This document shows positions 47,971-56,453 of a stretch of 64,000 nucleotides of DNA, one piece after another. The translations under genes were made by a program, and so were the position numbers. The notes under the pieces were generated by a model. That model was given only the letters and a program-made list of their open reading frames with translations, ran no database searches and had not been told where the DNA came from. Position 1 is the first letter of the stretch. Each line of letters starts with the position of its first letter. Source of the stretch: Vibrio sinus (lineage in GTDB: Bacteria; Pseudomonadota; Gammaproteobacteria; Enterobacterales; Vibrionaceae); contig NZ_JAMKMR010000002.1 in the NCBI RefSeq assembly GCF_023634645.1, positions 62,001 to 126,000 of the forward strand, written 5' to 3'.

Positions 47971-49970
47971 TTTCTTCTGCTCAAGCGTACCCCAAGAAAA
48001 CGTCAAATAATGTGGCTAAATATGCTTTTTGTGCTTTGCTGGCCGCTGCTGTCTTTTGGCTTATCGAACAGACGGTTCCCTACGGTAAGGGAATAGCGTT
48101 AGTTTGGGATACGATATTTCACTTTAATGCCTCTAACTACCAAGAAATCGTGGTTTACTTTACCTATTTGCCACGATTGGCTATCGCCTTACTGGTTGGG
48201 TTTGCTTTGGCGCTATCCGGCGCGGTGATGCAATTGGTTCTGCGTAACCCTATTGCTTCACCGACAACATTAGGTGTGGCAGCGGGAGCGGAATTTGGTA
48301 TGGCCGTTGCCATGTTGTGGATGTCGGCAGGAGCGGTGTACGTCCAGTTTATGTTTGCCTTTGCTGGTGGAGCGGTTGCAACCTTAGTGGTCTTTCTCTT
48401 GTCGGCAAAAAGTGGTTACTCGCCGATTAACATGATATTGGCGGGCATGGTCACCAGTTTATTTTTAGGCGCTTTAAATACCATGTTACTGATTACCTTT
48501 GATCAGAAACTGTCAGGTTTATTTGTCTGGGGCTCGGGCAGCTTAAATCAAACAGACTGGAGTGGTGTGCAAGCGTTGTTGCCTACCTGTATTGTTCTTA
48601 GCATGCTACTTATCCTTATGTCTAGAGTGATGTCGACCTTAAAGCTAGGTGATGGTATCGCGTCAGGTGTCGGGGTGAACACCAAAATCATAAGAGTGGC
48701 AACCTTGACTATAGCCATTTTGCTCACCTCGGTCGTGGTCAGTAAGGTCGGTATCATTGGGTTTATTGGTATAGTAGCGCCAAATTTAGTACGTATGTCG
48801 GGGGTTAGGCATACTAATAAGTTGCTTTTCTATAGTGGGATAGTAGGTGCAATATTATTATTGATTGCCGATTTACTGGTGCAATCTATTGCGGGTATTT
48901 GGCCTGATATGATCCCAACCGGTGCGATGACTGCGATGATTGGCGCTCCGTTTTTGCTGTTTATTTTGAAAAGAAGGCAACTGTTACCAGAAATTAAAGT
49001 TAAACCTAGTATAAGCCTGCTACCCCCTCGGCGTTCATTTGTTAATGTTGTATTGGTGCTACTGGCTATTTTGGTTGTGTCTTTGCTCTTGGCATTAATG
49101 CTAGGAAAGGGACAATCTGGCTGGGACTGGATGACTTCCGATGCCATTCTCAACCTTAGGTGGCCGAGGGTTGTGGGTTCCATGCTTGCTGGGATTGGCT
49201 TGGCTATTGCTGGTGCGATTATTCAAAGAATCATTGCAAACCCTATGGCAAGCCCAGAGATACTAGGCATTAGCTCAGGCGCTGCTTTGTCATTGGTATT
49301 AGGCTCTTTGATGGGAATAACGATAAATAGGCACGAGCAGCTGTTAAGTGGCACATTAGGCGCTGTGGCCGTGACGGCGTTTATATTGTTAATATCTAGA
49401 AAAAATCGCTTTTCTCCGCTACAAATGCTGCTCACTGGGGTGGCACTGAGTGCCGGGCTTGATGCTTTGCTACGCATTGTGCTCGCGTCGGGGCAAGAAA
49501 AAAACCAATCACTTCTTACTTGGATGTCGGGTTCAACGTACCTTATCACGCCATCAGAGGTCACTTTGTTAGCTGGTACCGTGGCTTTGCTAGGGCTTAT
49601 CGCTGTTAGCCTCCATCGAACTTTGGATGTGTTTAGTTTAGGTTATTGGTCAGCGGGCAGTTTAGGCGTCAATGGTCAGAGGTTTTCGATGCTTCTGCTG
49701 TTGATCGTAGCGCTATTAACCACGGTGTGCACCATTGTTATTGGTCCTTTGAGTTTTGTTGGATTGCTTGCACCACATTTGGCGCGTAGTTTGGGGCAAT
49801 ATAAAGCTAGAGATCAACTGATAACCGCGGCGATGATAGGCGCCATTGTGATGGTTGTGGCGGATTGGTTAGGTCGCACGCTCTGGTATCCGTGGCAATT
49901 CCCAGCAGGCTTACTTGCTTCACTGGTAGGGGGCGCTTACTTCTTATATCGTTTGTCAGTGAATCGATAA
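47967..49970 (+). CDS. Ferric-siderophore ABC permease, fused double domain (FhuB-like)
   Basis: A 667-residue polytopic protein made of two FecCD-type permease halves. Each half carries the conserved loops: LALSGAVMQLVLRNPIASP and LGVAAGAEFG in the first, LAIAGAIIQRIIANPMASP and LGISSGAALS in the second. GFIGIVAPNLVRMSG and SFVGLLAPHLARSLG are the paired ATPase-contact loops. The fusion matches FhuB, which serves with a single FhuC and FhuD. It ends at a clear terminator shared with the convergent receptor gene. Confidence 0.92.
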   Translation: MISSAQAYPKKTSNNVAKYAFCALLAAAVFWLIEQTVPYGKGIALVWDTIFHFNASNYQEIVVYFTYLPRLAIALLVGFALALSGAVMQLVLRNPIASPTTLGVAAGAEFGMAVAMLWMSAGAVYVQFMFAFAGGAVATLVVFLLSAKSGYSPINMILAGMVTSLFLGALNTMLLITFDQKLSGLFVWGSGSLNQTDWSGVQALLPTCIVLSMLLILMSRVMSTLKLGDGIASGVGVNTKIIRVATLTIAILLTSVVVSKVGIIGFIGIVAPNLVRMSGVRHTNKLLFYSGIVGAILLLIADLLVQSIAGIWPDMIPTGAMTAMIGAPFLLFILKRRQLLPEIKVKPSISLLPPRRSFVNVVLVLLAILVVSLLLALMLGKGQSGWDWMTSDAILNLRWPRVVGSMLAGIGLAIAGAIIQRIIANPMASPEILGISSGAALSLVLGSLMGITINRHEQLLSGTLGAVAVTAFILLISRKNRFSPLQMLLTGVALSAGLDALLRIVLASGQEKNQSLLTWMSGSTYLITPSEVTLLAGTVALLGLIAVSLHRTLDVFSLGYWSAGSLGVNGQRFSMLLLLIVALLTTVCTIVIGPLSFVGLLAPHLARSLGQYKARDQLITAAMIGAIVMVVADWLGRTLWYPWQFPAGLLASLVGGAYFLYRLSVNR

Positions 49971-49984
49971 GCTTATAGGCGAAT

Positions 49985-50010
49985 AAGCCATGCCAGACGG
50001 CATGGCTTTT
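49985..50010 (+). terminator. Rho-independent terminator after the permease gene
   Basis: AAGCCATGCC (49985-49994) pairs with GGCATGGCTT (49999-50008), followed by TT and a T-rich tail. It separates the permease from the convergent iutA. Confidence 0.75.
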
Positions 50011-50016
50011 GTGTAG

Positions 50017-52188
50017 TTAGTATTTAACTTGATAGTTCAAAGTGAAGGTACGTCCTCGACCTTTATAGTCATAAGCGGCGGCAGAGTATTGGCTTGAATA
50101 TAGGATCTGCGCTCGTTGTCCCCAAACCGTAGTGTATTCTTTGTTGAATAGGTTCTGGATACCAAACCCAAGACTTCCCACTGGCAACTGGTATCCTCCT
50201 AACAAGTCGAATGTGGTGTAACCATTGAGTTCATTACCATTATCATCTTTATAGTCATACATGGTTTGGCTTTGAAGTTTTAGCATTAGATCTTTGTTGT
50301 ACCAGCTCACCCAAGAGCTACTGTTTGAGGCACTGGCGGTGTCTGCACTCATATTTACCCAAGAACCATTCGATTTTTCTTTGGATACTACATAATTCCC
50401 CGAAACACCGACTTGTACGTTATCGAGCAGCCAATAAGAGAGCTTAGACTCCAGCCCATAAATCTGGATCGGGTCTTCAACAGAGACAATGTTGAGGGTA
50501 TTTTTGTCGTATTTTACCGACTTATCTGAGTAAGAATAATAGAGCGATGATTGGAAGCTGGTGCTGTCGGTATCGGTTCGATAGCCAACTTCGTAACTGT
50601 TGGTTTTAATGCCAGATAACTTTGAACTGTTCACATTAATACTGCTATCAAGATCCCAATGGTTGCCATTGAGCGTGTAATTACCTTGGCCGTAGTATTT
50701 TGCGGGATCGGGGAGATCGAAGCCTTGTGAGAAATTGGCCCACACTTGAGAAGAAGGTGTGAGCTTGTAAATGGTACCAATATTGAACAGCCCTATCCAA
50801 TAATCGGTGTTACCACCTGGCACGGCATCTGCGGAAGTACCGTTTCCTTCTGCAATTTGTTTTTGTGTGGCGTACGAAACGAAGTCATCGATTTTATTGT
50901 ACATGTATTGGAAGCGGTAGCCGCCTTGTACTAACCACTTGTCCGTGATCTTGTATTCGGTCTGAAGAAACGCGGCGATAGAGCTCACATCTACTCCAGG
51001 GTATCGACCCACATTGGCGTAGGTTTTATTGATCATGTTGCCAGAGTTATCTGCAATCGTTGGGTCAAATAGATCTGAGTTACTGGTAAATTGATCTAAA
51101 TACGAATCCAGCCCATAAACGAAATTCCATTTATTGATGGTTTTCGACAAAACCCCTTTTAATGCGTAAACATTGGTAATTTGTTGCGAAGCGGCTTGAT
51201 AGTAAGGGGAGAAAGTTTGATTTTCTCGTCGGAACGAGGCTTGGCCGATGAACTGCTGTCCTCCCCAAACAAATGGGTCGCTGTAGACCGCGTTGAGCAT
51301 GATGCGCTCAGTACCTTGCTGCCTATCCGATTCAAAGCCATCTCGCACATCGACGAAATTGCCATTGACGATATATAGGCCATAGGGTGAGTCTTGCTGG
51401 CTATCGTAATACTGTGCTAAGAAATCTACATTTCTCGAATCATCGAGATTGAATGTGAAATGTGATTGCAGATCTATGGTCTGATTAAATTGGTTTGAGC
51501 CTTGGGTGATATCAGGAGTAACGATGGTGCCATCGGCATCGTAGAAGCCTTGTGTCTTTGTGTATACCACGGAGGTGCGGTTCAATACTTTGTCATTACC
51601 CCCGGAAATGGACTGAGCAACTTTATAGTCAAAATCATTACTGGCATTGAACCCCGATGTGGTGCTGGCGTAACTTTCCAGTTGTAATTTGGGGCTGTCT
51701 GCTTTTTTGGTGATAATGTTGATAACGCCACCCGTGGCCCCTGCGCCATAAATGGATGTGGCGCCAGATAACACCTCAATCCCCTGAATATTGAAAGGAT
51801 CGATGGAATCTAGTTGGCGGCTAATCGGCCGTGAAGATTGCATTGATACGCCGTCGATCATGACTAACATGCTTCGCCCACGCAAGTTCTGGCCATAATT
51901 GGAGCGGCCACCTGTGGCGACATCTAAGCCAGGTATCGAGGCCGATAGTATATCGGCCAGGCTTTTGCCTGCTCGGTATTGCTGGGTAATTTGCTCATTG
52001 TCAATATACAGAACCGAGGCAGGGATATCACTGATCGCGCGAGGGGTCATGCTGGACACGACAACCATAGTATCTTGTGGTGAGTTGTTTTCTTGGGCGA
52101 AAACACTTGTGCTGCTGAAAGTGACAATTGACGAAATGGCCATTGCCAGTAATGAAAGGGAATGATTCTTCCCATGACTGCGTATCAT
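50017..52188 (-). CDS. iutA: Ferric aerobactin TonB-dependent receptor
   Basis: A 723-residue outer-membrane receptor. A signal peptide (LLAMAISSIVTFSSTSVFA) precedes a TonB-box-like DTMVVVSS. The plug domain has SNYGQNLRGRSMLVMIDGVS and SRQLDSIDPFNIQGIEVLSG, and the barrel ends YDYKGRGRTFTLNYQVKY. Several segments (SRQLDSIDPFN, QNLFNKEYTTVWGQRA, YDYKGRGRTF) closely resemble those I know from enterobacterial IutA. It lies downstream of iucD on the same strand, as in classical aerobactin operons, but with its own upstream region containing a Fur-box-like site. Confidence 0.93.
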   Translation of the reverse strand: MIRSHGKNHSLSLLAMAISSIVTFSSTSVFAQENNSPQDTMVVVSSMTPRAISDIPASVLYIDNEQITQQYRAGKSLADILSASIPGLDVATGGRSNYGQNLRGRSMLVMIDGVSMQSSRPISRQLDSIDPFNIQGIEVLSGATSIYGAGATGGVINIITKKADSPKLQLESYASTTSGFNASNDFDYKVAQSISGGNDKVLNRTSVVYTKTQGFYDADGTIVTPDITQGSNQFNQTIDLQSHFTFNLDDSRNVDFLAQYYDSQQDSPYGLYIVNGNFVDVRDGFESDRQQGTERIMLNAVYSDPFVWGGQQFIGQASFRRENQTFSPYYQAASQQITNVYALKGVLSKTINKWNFVYGLDSYLDQFTSNSDLFDPTIADNSGNMINKTYANVGRYPGVDVSSIAAFLQTEYKITDKWLVQGGYRFQYMYNKIDDFVSYATQKQIAEGNGTSADAVPGGNTDYWIGLFNIGTIYKLTPSSQVWANFSQGFDLPDPAKYYGQGNYTLNGNHWDLDSSINVNSSKLSGIKTNSYEVGYRTDTDSTSFQSSLYYSYSDKSVKYDKNTLNIVSVEDPIQIYGLESKLSYWLLDNVQVGVSGNYVVSKEKSNGSWVNMSADTASASNSSSWVSWYNKDLMLKLQSQTMYDYKDDNGNELNGYTTFDLLGGYQLPVGSLGFGIQNLFNKEYTTVWGQRAQILYSSQYSAAAYDYKGRGRTFTLNYQVKY

Positions 52189-52234
52189 CTGCTTTACTCT
52201 TAAATATCTTGGAAATGTTAGTCTTAATAGTTTT

Positions 52235-52253
52235 GATAATAATTATTATTCAG
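52235..52253. promoter_or_regulatory. Fur-box-like site upstream of iutA
   Basis: GATAATAATTATTATTCAG matches the 19-base Fur consensus at 13 positions. The inner part is a palindrome (AATAATTATT). It lies 47 bp before the iutA start. Confidence 0.6.
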
Positions 52254-52357
52254 TTGCTATATGTCCTTAAATTTTGCTCCTTTTATAACTATTAAACGTT
52301 TGAATGAGCCCTTTCTTACCAATGGGGAAGGGCTGAATTAACTTACCTTGATGCAGA

Positions 52358-52414
52358 GGTCGCCGAGCGGTATGCGGCTAAATGGCATCAACGATGATGC
52401 CGCATTAGGCGACC
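52358..52414. repeat. Long imperfect hairpin at the end of iucD
   Basis: GGTCGCC (52358-52364) pairs with GGCGACC (52408-52414). Inside, GGCATC and GATGCC form a second stem, or alternatively ATGCGGC and GCCGCAT. It overlaps the iucD stop codon. There is no T-run, so it may be a processing or stabilising hairpin between iucD and iutA. Confidence 0.6.
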
Positions 52415-53718
52415 ACGAGTTGGTTGATATCTTGATGAGAGACCCAGTCAATCATGCCTTCTCCAGCACCTATGTCATAGATGTCTTGCTTCGCCAGTGC
52501 ATTGATGATTTTTGCGCTGCGCCAAGCCATCAAGCTTAATTGAGGCTCAGCGATACCATGACTGTGCATACCTGCATTGACAGCAAAAATCTTGTTGGTT
52601 TGATTGTGCTCCCACTGGAGTTCGAAATTGGATGAAAGTTGGTATCGCCCTTGTGTGTCGAGCTCAAGTTGAGGAATGATGTTTTTTAGACAAGTCGGTG
52701 ATGGGGCATCGAACCCTGTTGCGAGTATTACGATATCCGCTTGATGGAATTCACACTGACCGCTTAATGCATTGGTGGCTTTGACTGAAAACGTATTATG
52801 TATTTGAGTAAGGTCATCCATGGTGCGGTGTGGTAGTAGGCGTACCCACTTATTTTCTTTTAATACGTCGAAGCGGTGATACAGCTCGCGATAAATCTCT
52901 AGTAAGCATGCTTGGGTGATGCCGTCTGATGTAAGCTTTTGCGCGGCGACCTCAATACTTTTTACTTTGGGGTTTAAATTGATGAAGGATTCTACATAGT
53001 CAGGGGTGAAGAATTCGTTGGTAAACGCGGCTTCATCTAGGGGTTGATAGTTTGGCCGTCTTGATAACCAGTCCAATGAGGCCACCTTTCCCCATTTTTC
53101 ACGCATGACATTGAGGAATATATCCGCACCACTTTGACCGCCGCCGATAATCATGACTCGTTTGTTGGAAAAATCCCTCTCGTGCAAGCCAATTTCAGCC
53201 GCGTGGAATACTTTATTGCCGATATGTTTTTTGGCGCACTCAGGGATCGCGGGGACTTTTCCGGTTCCGATGCATAAGTTTTTGGCTTTGAATTCGCCTT
53301 GTGTTGTTTGTAAAGAAAAGAGGTTATCTTCAAAAGTAATTTCTTCTACTTTACAAGAAAACTTTACATTGGTGAGCTGTTTGGCAGCCCAAGACAAATA
53401 GTCTGAGAATTCATGGCGGCTGATGCAATTTAGTTCAGCGGATAAAAAGCGATAAAACTTTTTGTTTTTTACCAGATAGTTTAAAAATGAGTACTTGTTG
53501 TTAGGATCGACACCTGTGCACAAATCTTTTAAAAACATGGTTTGCATATTGGTGTTATCAAGCAGCAAACCAGGGTGCCAAGAAAAACAATCACGGCTTT
53601 CAAAAAATGTGCTGGTGAGCTGGTTTTGTGGCTCGAGCAGTGCTGCAATACTTAAGTTAAACGGTCCAACTCCAACTCCAGCAAAATCTAAGACATGTTG
53701 TGAGTGTATACTTTTCAT
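52405..53718 (-). CDS. iucD: L-lysine N6-monooxygenase (aerobactin synthesis)
   Basis: A 437-residue flavin monooxygenase. The FAD site is FAGVGVGPFNLSIAALLEPQ, the NADPH site is KRVMIIGGGQSGADIFLNVM, and the C-terminal ATGFDAP motif is present. It hydroxylates the side-chain nitrogen of lysine, the first step of aerobactin synthesis. It follows iucC by 12 bp in the order iucA-B-C-D. A PvdA-type ornithine hydroxylase is the alternative, but the surrounding iucABC genes settle the assignment. Confidence 0.92.
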   Translation of the reverse strand: MKSIHSQHVLDFAGVGVGPFNLSIAALLEPQNQLTSTFFESRDCFSWHPGLLLDNTNMQTMFLKDLCTGVDPNNKYSFLNYLVKNKKFYRFLSAELNCISRHEFSDYLSWAAKQLTNVKFSCKVEEITFEDNLFSLQTTQGEFKAKNLCIGTGKVPAIPECAKKHIGNKVFHAAEIGLHERDFSNKRVMIIGGGQSGADIFLNVMREKWGKVASLDWLSRRPNYQPLDEAAFTNEFFTPDYVESFINLNPKVKSIEVAAQKLTSDGITQACLLEIYRELYHRFDVLKENKWVRLLPHRTMDDLTQIHNTFSVKATNALSGQCEFHQADIVILATGFDAPSPTCLKNIIPQLELDTQGRYQLSSNFELQWEHNQTNKIFAVNAGMHSHGIAEPQLSLMAWRSAKIINALAKQDIYDIGAGEGMIDWVSHQDINQLVVA

Positions 53719-53730
53719 TTTTGCGTTCCT

Positions 53731-55533
53731 TTAGTTTGCAGCAAGTTCAGTGTTTGAGTGGTCGGCTTTTGCCAATTGGGGCTGTGCAATATGTAATGGG
53801 TTTTCTATCAGGTGGTCGAGATCAGGTAGCATTCTTGAGCTGCTGTTGTCGGTGCTATGGCTGAACTTGGCTAAATTTAACCCGATACGTAAGATCTTGT
53901 GTTTGAATAGGTCTAAACGTTGAAAGCGCTCTGATAACTCTGGATGCTGTCCCATATAGTGTTTGATTCTGTCGCCAAGAATTCGGTAAAACGCTATTTC
54001 CGGTAGACCTAGCTGTTCTACTAGTGGTGATATAAACCTCAGCACCGTGACAAAATGGCCGGTTTGCAAATCGTGAATGATCAACTCTTCTGGCAGTCTA
54101 ACCGTTGCGGCTTTCACTCTTTCGGGCAAAGTGTTTAGCTCGCAGAGATCTCGTTCAACTAACCGCATATCCCCTTGAAAATCTTTCAATAAAATTCTCT
54201 GTGGTATGGAATCTTGAAGAATTAAGGTGACATTTTGACCATGTGCGATGAGTGATACCCCATACTTACAAAGCAGGTGGTAGTAGGGGATGACAACAGC
54301 ATCAAATAACCGCTCGAGCCAAGCTGTTATATCCAGTCCAGAGTCTTGCACATATTGGCCGATGAGTGGCTTGCCGCTCGCATCTGACTCCATGAGTGCA
54401 GCCATCAGTATGGCTTGCTCTTGGCTTTGCAGTTTTGTCTGCATGGACTCGCGCCATATTACGCCCAACAACTCATGGTATCGATAAGGTGCACCGTCGA
54501 GTTCATGATAGTCGACTTGACATAAGTGGGCTGAAGCGGGCTCTTGCAGTACTTCAGCTCTAGCTGCCACAAGTACGTCGTCATTTTCAAAAGTGGTATT
54601 AATCCAGTGGGAAGCTTCTGGTCCTGCCAAAATGTATCGCTCTGGGATCCCTCGATAACATGAAGTGTTCATGATGGTAAGTGGCAGCTTGATGTCGTAG
54701 CTTTCAGGGCGGGTGATATTTGAGAGAGTACGTATAGAGAGTTGTGGTAAGAAATAATCTCCCAATGGCCCACAATAAATGAGCTGGTTTTCTGCTATTT
54801 CTCTCGCGAACAGCAGCGAGATCTTTTTCTGCCATTGCCAAGGGTGTACAGGCAGTATGGTATAGGTGCTTGTAGATTCTCCCAGATTGGATAGCGCGTT
54901 CTCGATAGAGGTAAACTCTTCCTGGCTCAATGCGGACAACACGAGCTCGTTCCAGCTTAAGTCCGCTTGGACAGCCTTATTGATTTGCTTGTTGCTTACT
55001 GCTAGCCAATGCAACTGAAAAGGCGTGTTTGACTCGGGGGCGTATTGTTGGATGTCATCGATCCCCCAGCCTCGTCTGCCTTTATTGAAAACAAACTTTG
55101 GGTGTCCATCGAAATAACTTTGCTGCAACAAGCAGTCCATATTGGCAAGAGAAGACACGCTGATGCTTTGCTTTCGTTTGGCAAGAATATCATCTGAAAC
55201 AAGCGTAGCGTTTAAGTCCTCAAAGTGCTCAGCCAGCGCGGTATGCGTCATGTTGAGCTGCTTTTGCGCATCTAACATAAACTGCGTGGCGTGAATATTG
55301 GTTTGTTGTAAGCTTTGCAACCTATTGATGGAACTCGGGTCAATCACGACTTGACCCCATATGTTCTTTTTGCCTTGGAAACGGTATACGACATCATTCT
55401 CGAAAGTGAGTTGATAACCTTGAGATGTCTCATCCAATACGAAGGCTTGTTCATATGCAAGTTCACTAATTAGCTTGGCGACAAGCTTTCTATTGGCTGA
55501 CTGCCAATTGGTATTGATTGATAGTTGATCCAT
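53731..55533 (-). CDS. iucC: Aerobactin synthase
   Basis: A 600-residue NIS synthetase of the IucA/IucC family. ATP-binding and citrate segments include ILPVHPWQWQKKISLLFARE, LSIRTLSNITRPESYDIKLP, TIMNTSCYRGIPERYILAGP and LIAHGQNVTLILQDSIPQRI. It joins the second N6-acetyl-N6-hydroxylysine to the citryl intermediate. I prefer the ATG at 55533, which has GGAG at a good distance and overlaps the iucB stop by one base; an ATG at 55539 is possible. Placed third in the operon, it corresponds to IucC rather than IucA. Confidence 0.9.
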   Translation of the reverse strand: MDQLSINTNWQSANRKLVAKLISELAYEQAFVLDETSQGYQLTFENDVVYRFQGKKNIWGQVVIDPSSINRLQSLQQTNIHATQFMLDAQKQLNMTHTALAEHFEDLNATLVSDDILAKRKQSISVSSLANMDCLLQQSYFDGHPKFVFNKGRRGWGIDDIQQYAPESNTPFQLHWLAVSNKQINKAVQADLSWNELVLSALSQEEFTSIENALSNLGESTSTYTILPVHPWQWQKKISLLFAREIAENQLIYCGPLGDYFLPQLSIRTLSNITRPESYDIKLPLTIMNTSCYRGIPERYILAGPEASHWINTTFENDDVLVAARAEVLQEPASAHLCQVDYHELDGAPYRYHELLGVIWRESMQTKLQSQEQAILMAALMESDASGKPLIGQYVQDSGLDITAWLERLFDAVVIPYYHLLCKYGVSLIAHGQNVTLILQDSIPQRILLKDFQGDMRLVERDLCELNTLPERVKAATVRLPEELIIHDLQTGHFVTVLRFISPLVEQLGLPEIAFYRILGDRIKHYMGQHPELSERFQRLDLFKHKILRIGLNLAKFSHSTDNSSSRMLPDLDHLIENPLHIAQPQLAKADHSNTELAAN

Positions 55534-56453
55534 CACCATTGCTCCGTAAAAAATGCGTGGCGCTCTAGAGAGACAAAAGCAGAGCGTTTGTGCGGGAAGT
55601 TAAATTCAAAATGCTTCTTGTAGCCGACCTCTTCGATACGCGTAAAAAGTCGGACGTTGTCGTATCTAGGCTCTAAGACAATTTTTTCCGTACGCATATC
55701 GTCCAAAAACAGGTAATGACTAATGGCTTTCATCCAGCTTTGGAAATACTTTGCTCCTCTGAAATTCTCTTCTCCTACAAGTAAGTGAATGCCTCTGTCA
55801 TAGGGTTTTGCATCATAATAGGCACTTAACCTATCCTCTGCTGTCCAGTACGCTTCAACATAGCCAAAAGGCTGGCCATCAAATTCCCCAATCAGTGGTA
55901 ATGTATGGCTGTCGTTCATGCGCTCATCAATAAAGTCTGCCAGCTTTTCTTCGCTCCAAGCTTGCTCCCAAAACTCGGCTACCCTTGGGTTATTCATCCA
56001 TTGAGTAAACTTTTGTAAGTCTCTTTGCTTGTCAATCAGCCGAAACGACACGTCATGGTTACAATTGCAATCGAACCTTTTGTATACCACCGCTTCTGGC
56101 TTAGGTGGGCGCAGAGGGTGTAGCCGGTACGATGGATTACTTTGCACTAGCACTAGCGGGTATTGAGAGGAGCTTGTATGCTGATGCCAGTGATCGCTGA
56201 GTTGATAGAAAGCCGATTTGTATAGCTTGTTCTCCCCATCCAGTGGTAGCTTGGACTGGACAAACCTGGCGACCGATGAGTCATCAAGCTCGAATTGCAG
56301 GTATTGAATTGAACTTTCGGTGTCAAAACACTCGCTCACAACGTTGAATAGAAGGTTTAGAGCCTCTTTATCGGTGTTTCTTTGCGCATTTTCAGAAGAC
56401 TTGACAATAACCTTGTGCTGCTCGCCTATCGCGAAGATTTCAAAGTTATGCAT
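55533..56453 (-). CDS. iucB: N6-hydroxylysine O/N-acetyltransferase (aerobactin synthesis)
   Basis: A 306-residue protein. About 140 N-terminal residues of poorly conserved sequence precede a GNAT domain of the RimJ/AlcB type (FRLIDKQRDLQKFTQWMNNP, then GQPFGYVEAYW and GIHLLVGEENFRGAKYFQSW). It acetylates N6-hydroxylysine with acetyl-CoA to give the hydroxamate arm of aerobactin. The start is the ATG at 56453, overlapping the end of iucA by 8 bp; its own stop touches iucC. Confidence 0.9.
   Translation of the reverse strand: MHNFEIFAIGEQHKVIVKSSENAQRNTDKEALNLLFNVVSECFDTESSIQYLQFELDDSSVARFVQSKLPLDGENKLYKSAFYQLSDHWHQHTSSSQYPLVLVQSNPSYRLHPLRPPKPEAVVYKRFDCNCNHDVSFRLIDKQRDLQKFTQWMNNPRVAEFWEQAWSEEKLADFIDERMNDSHTLPLIGEFDGQPFGYVEAYWTAEDRLSAYYDAKPYDRGIHLLVGEENFRGAKYFQSWMKAISHYLFLDDMRTEKIVLEPRYDNVRLFTRIEEVGYKKHFEFNFPHKRSAFVSLERHAFFTEQW

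Noticed and set aside
52355..52415. Possible tRNA-like sequence (GCCGAGCGGT and paired ends)
   Set aside because: There is no T-arm GGTTCGA sequence or proper anticodon arm, and it overlaps the end of iucD; a simple hairpin explains it.
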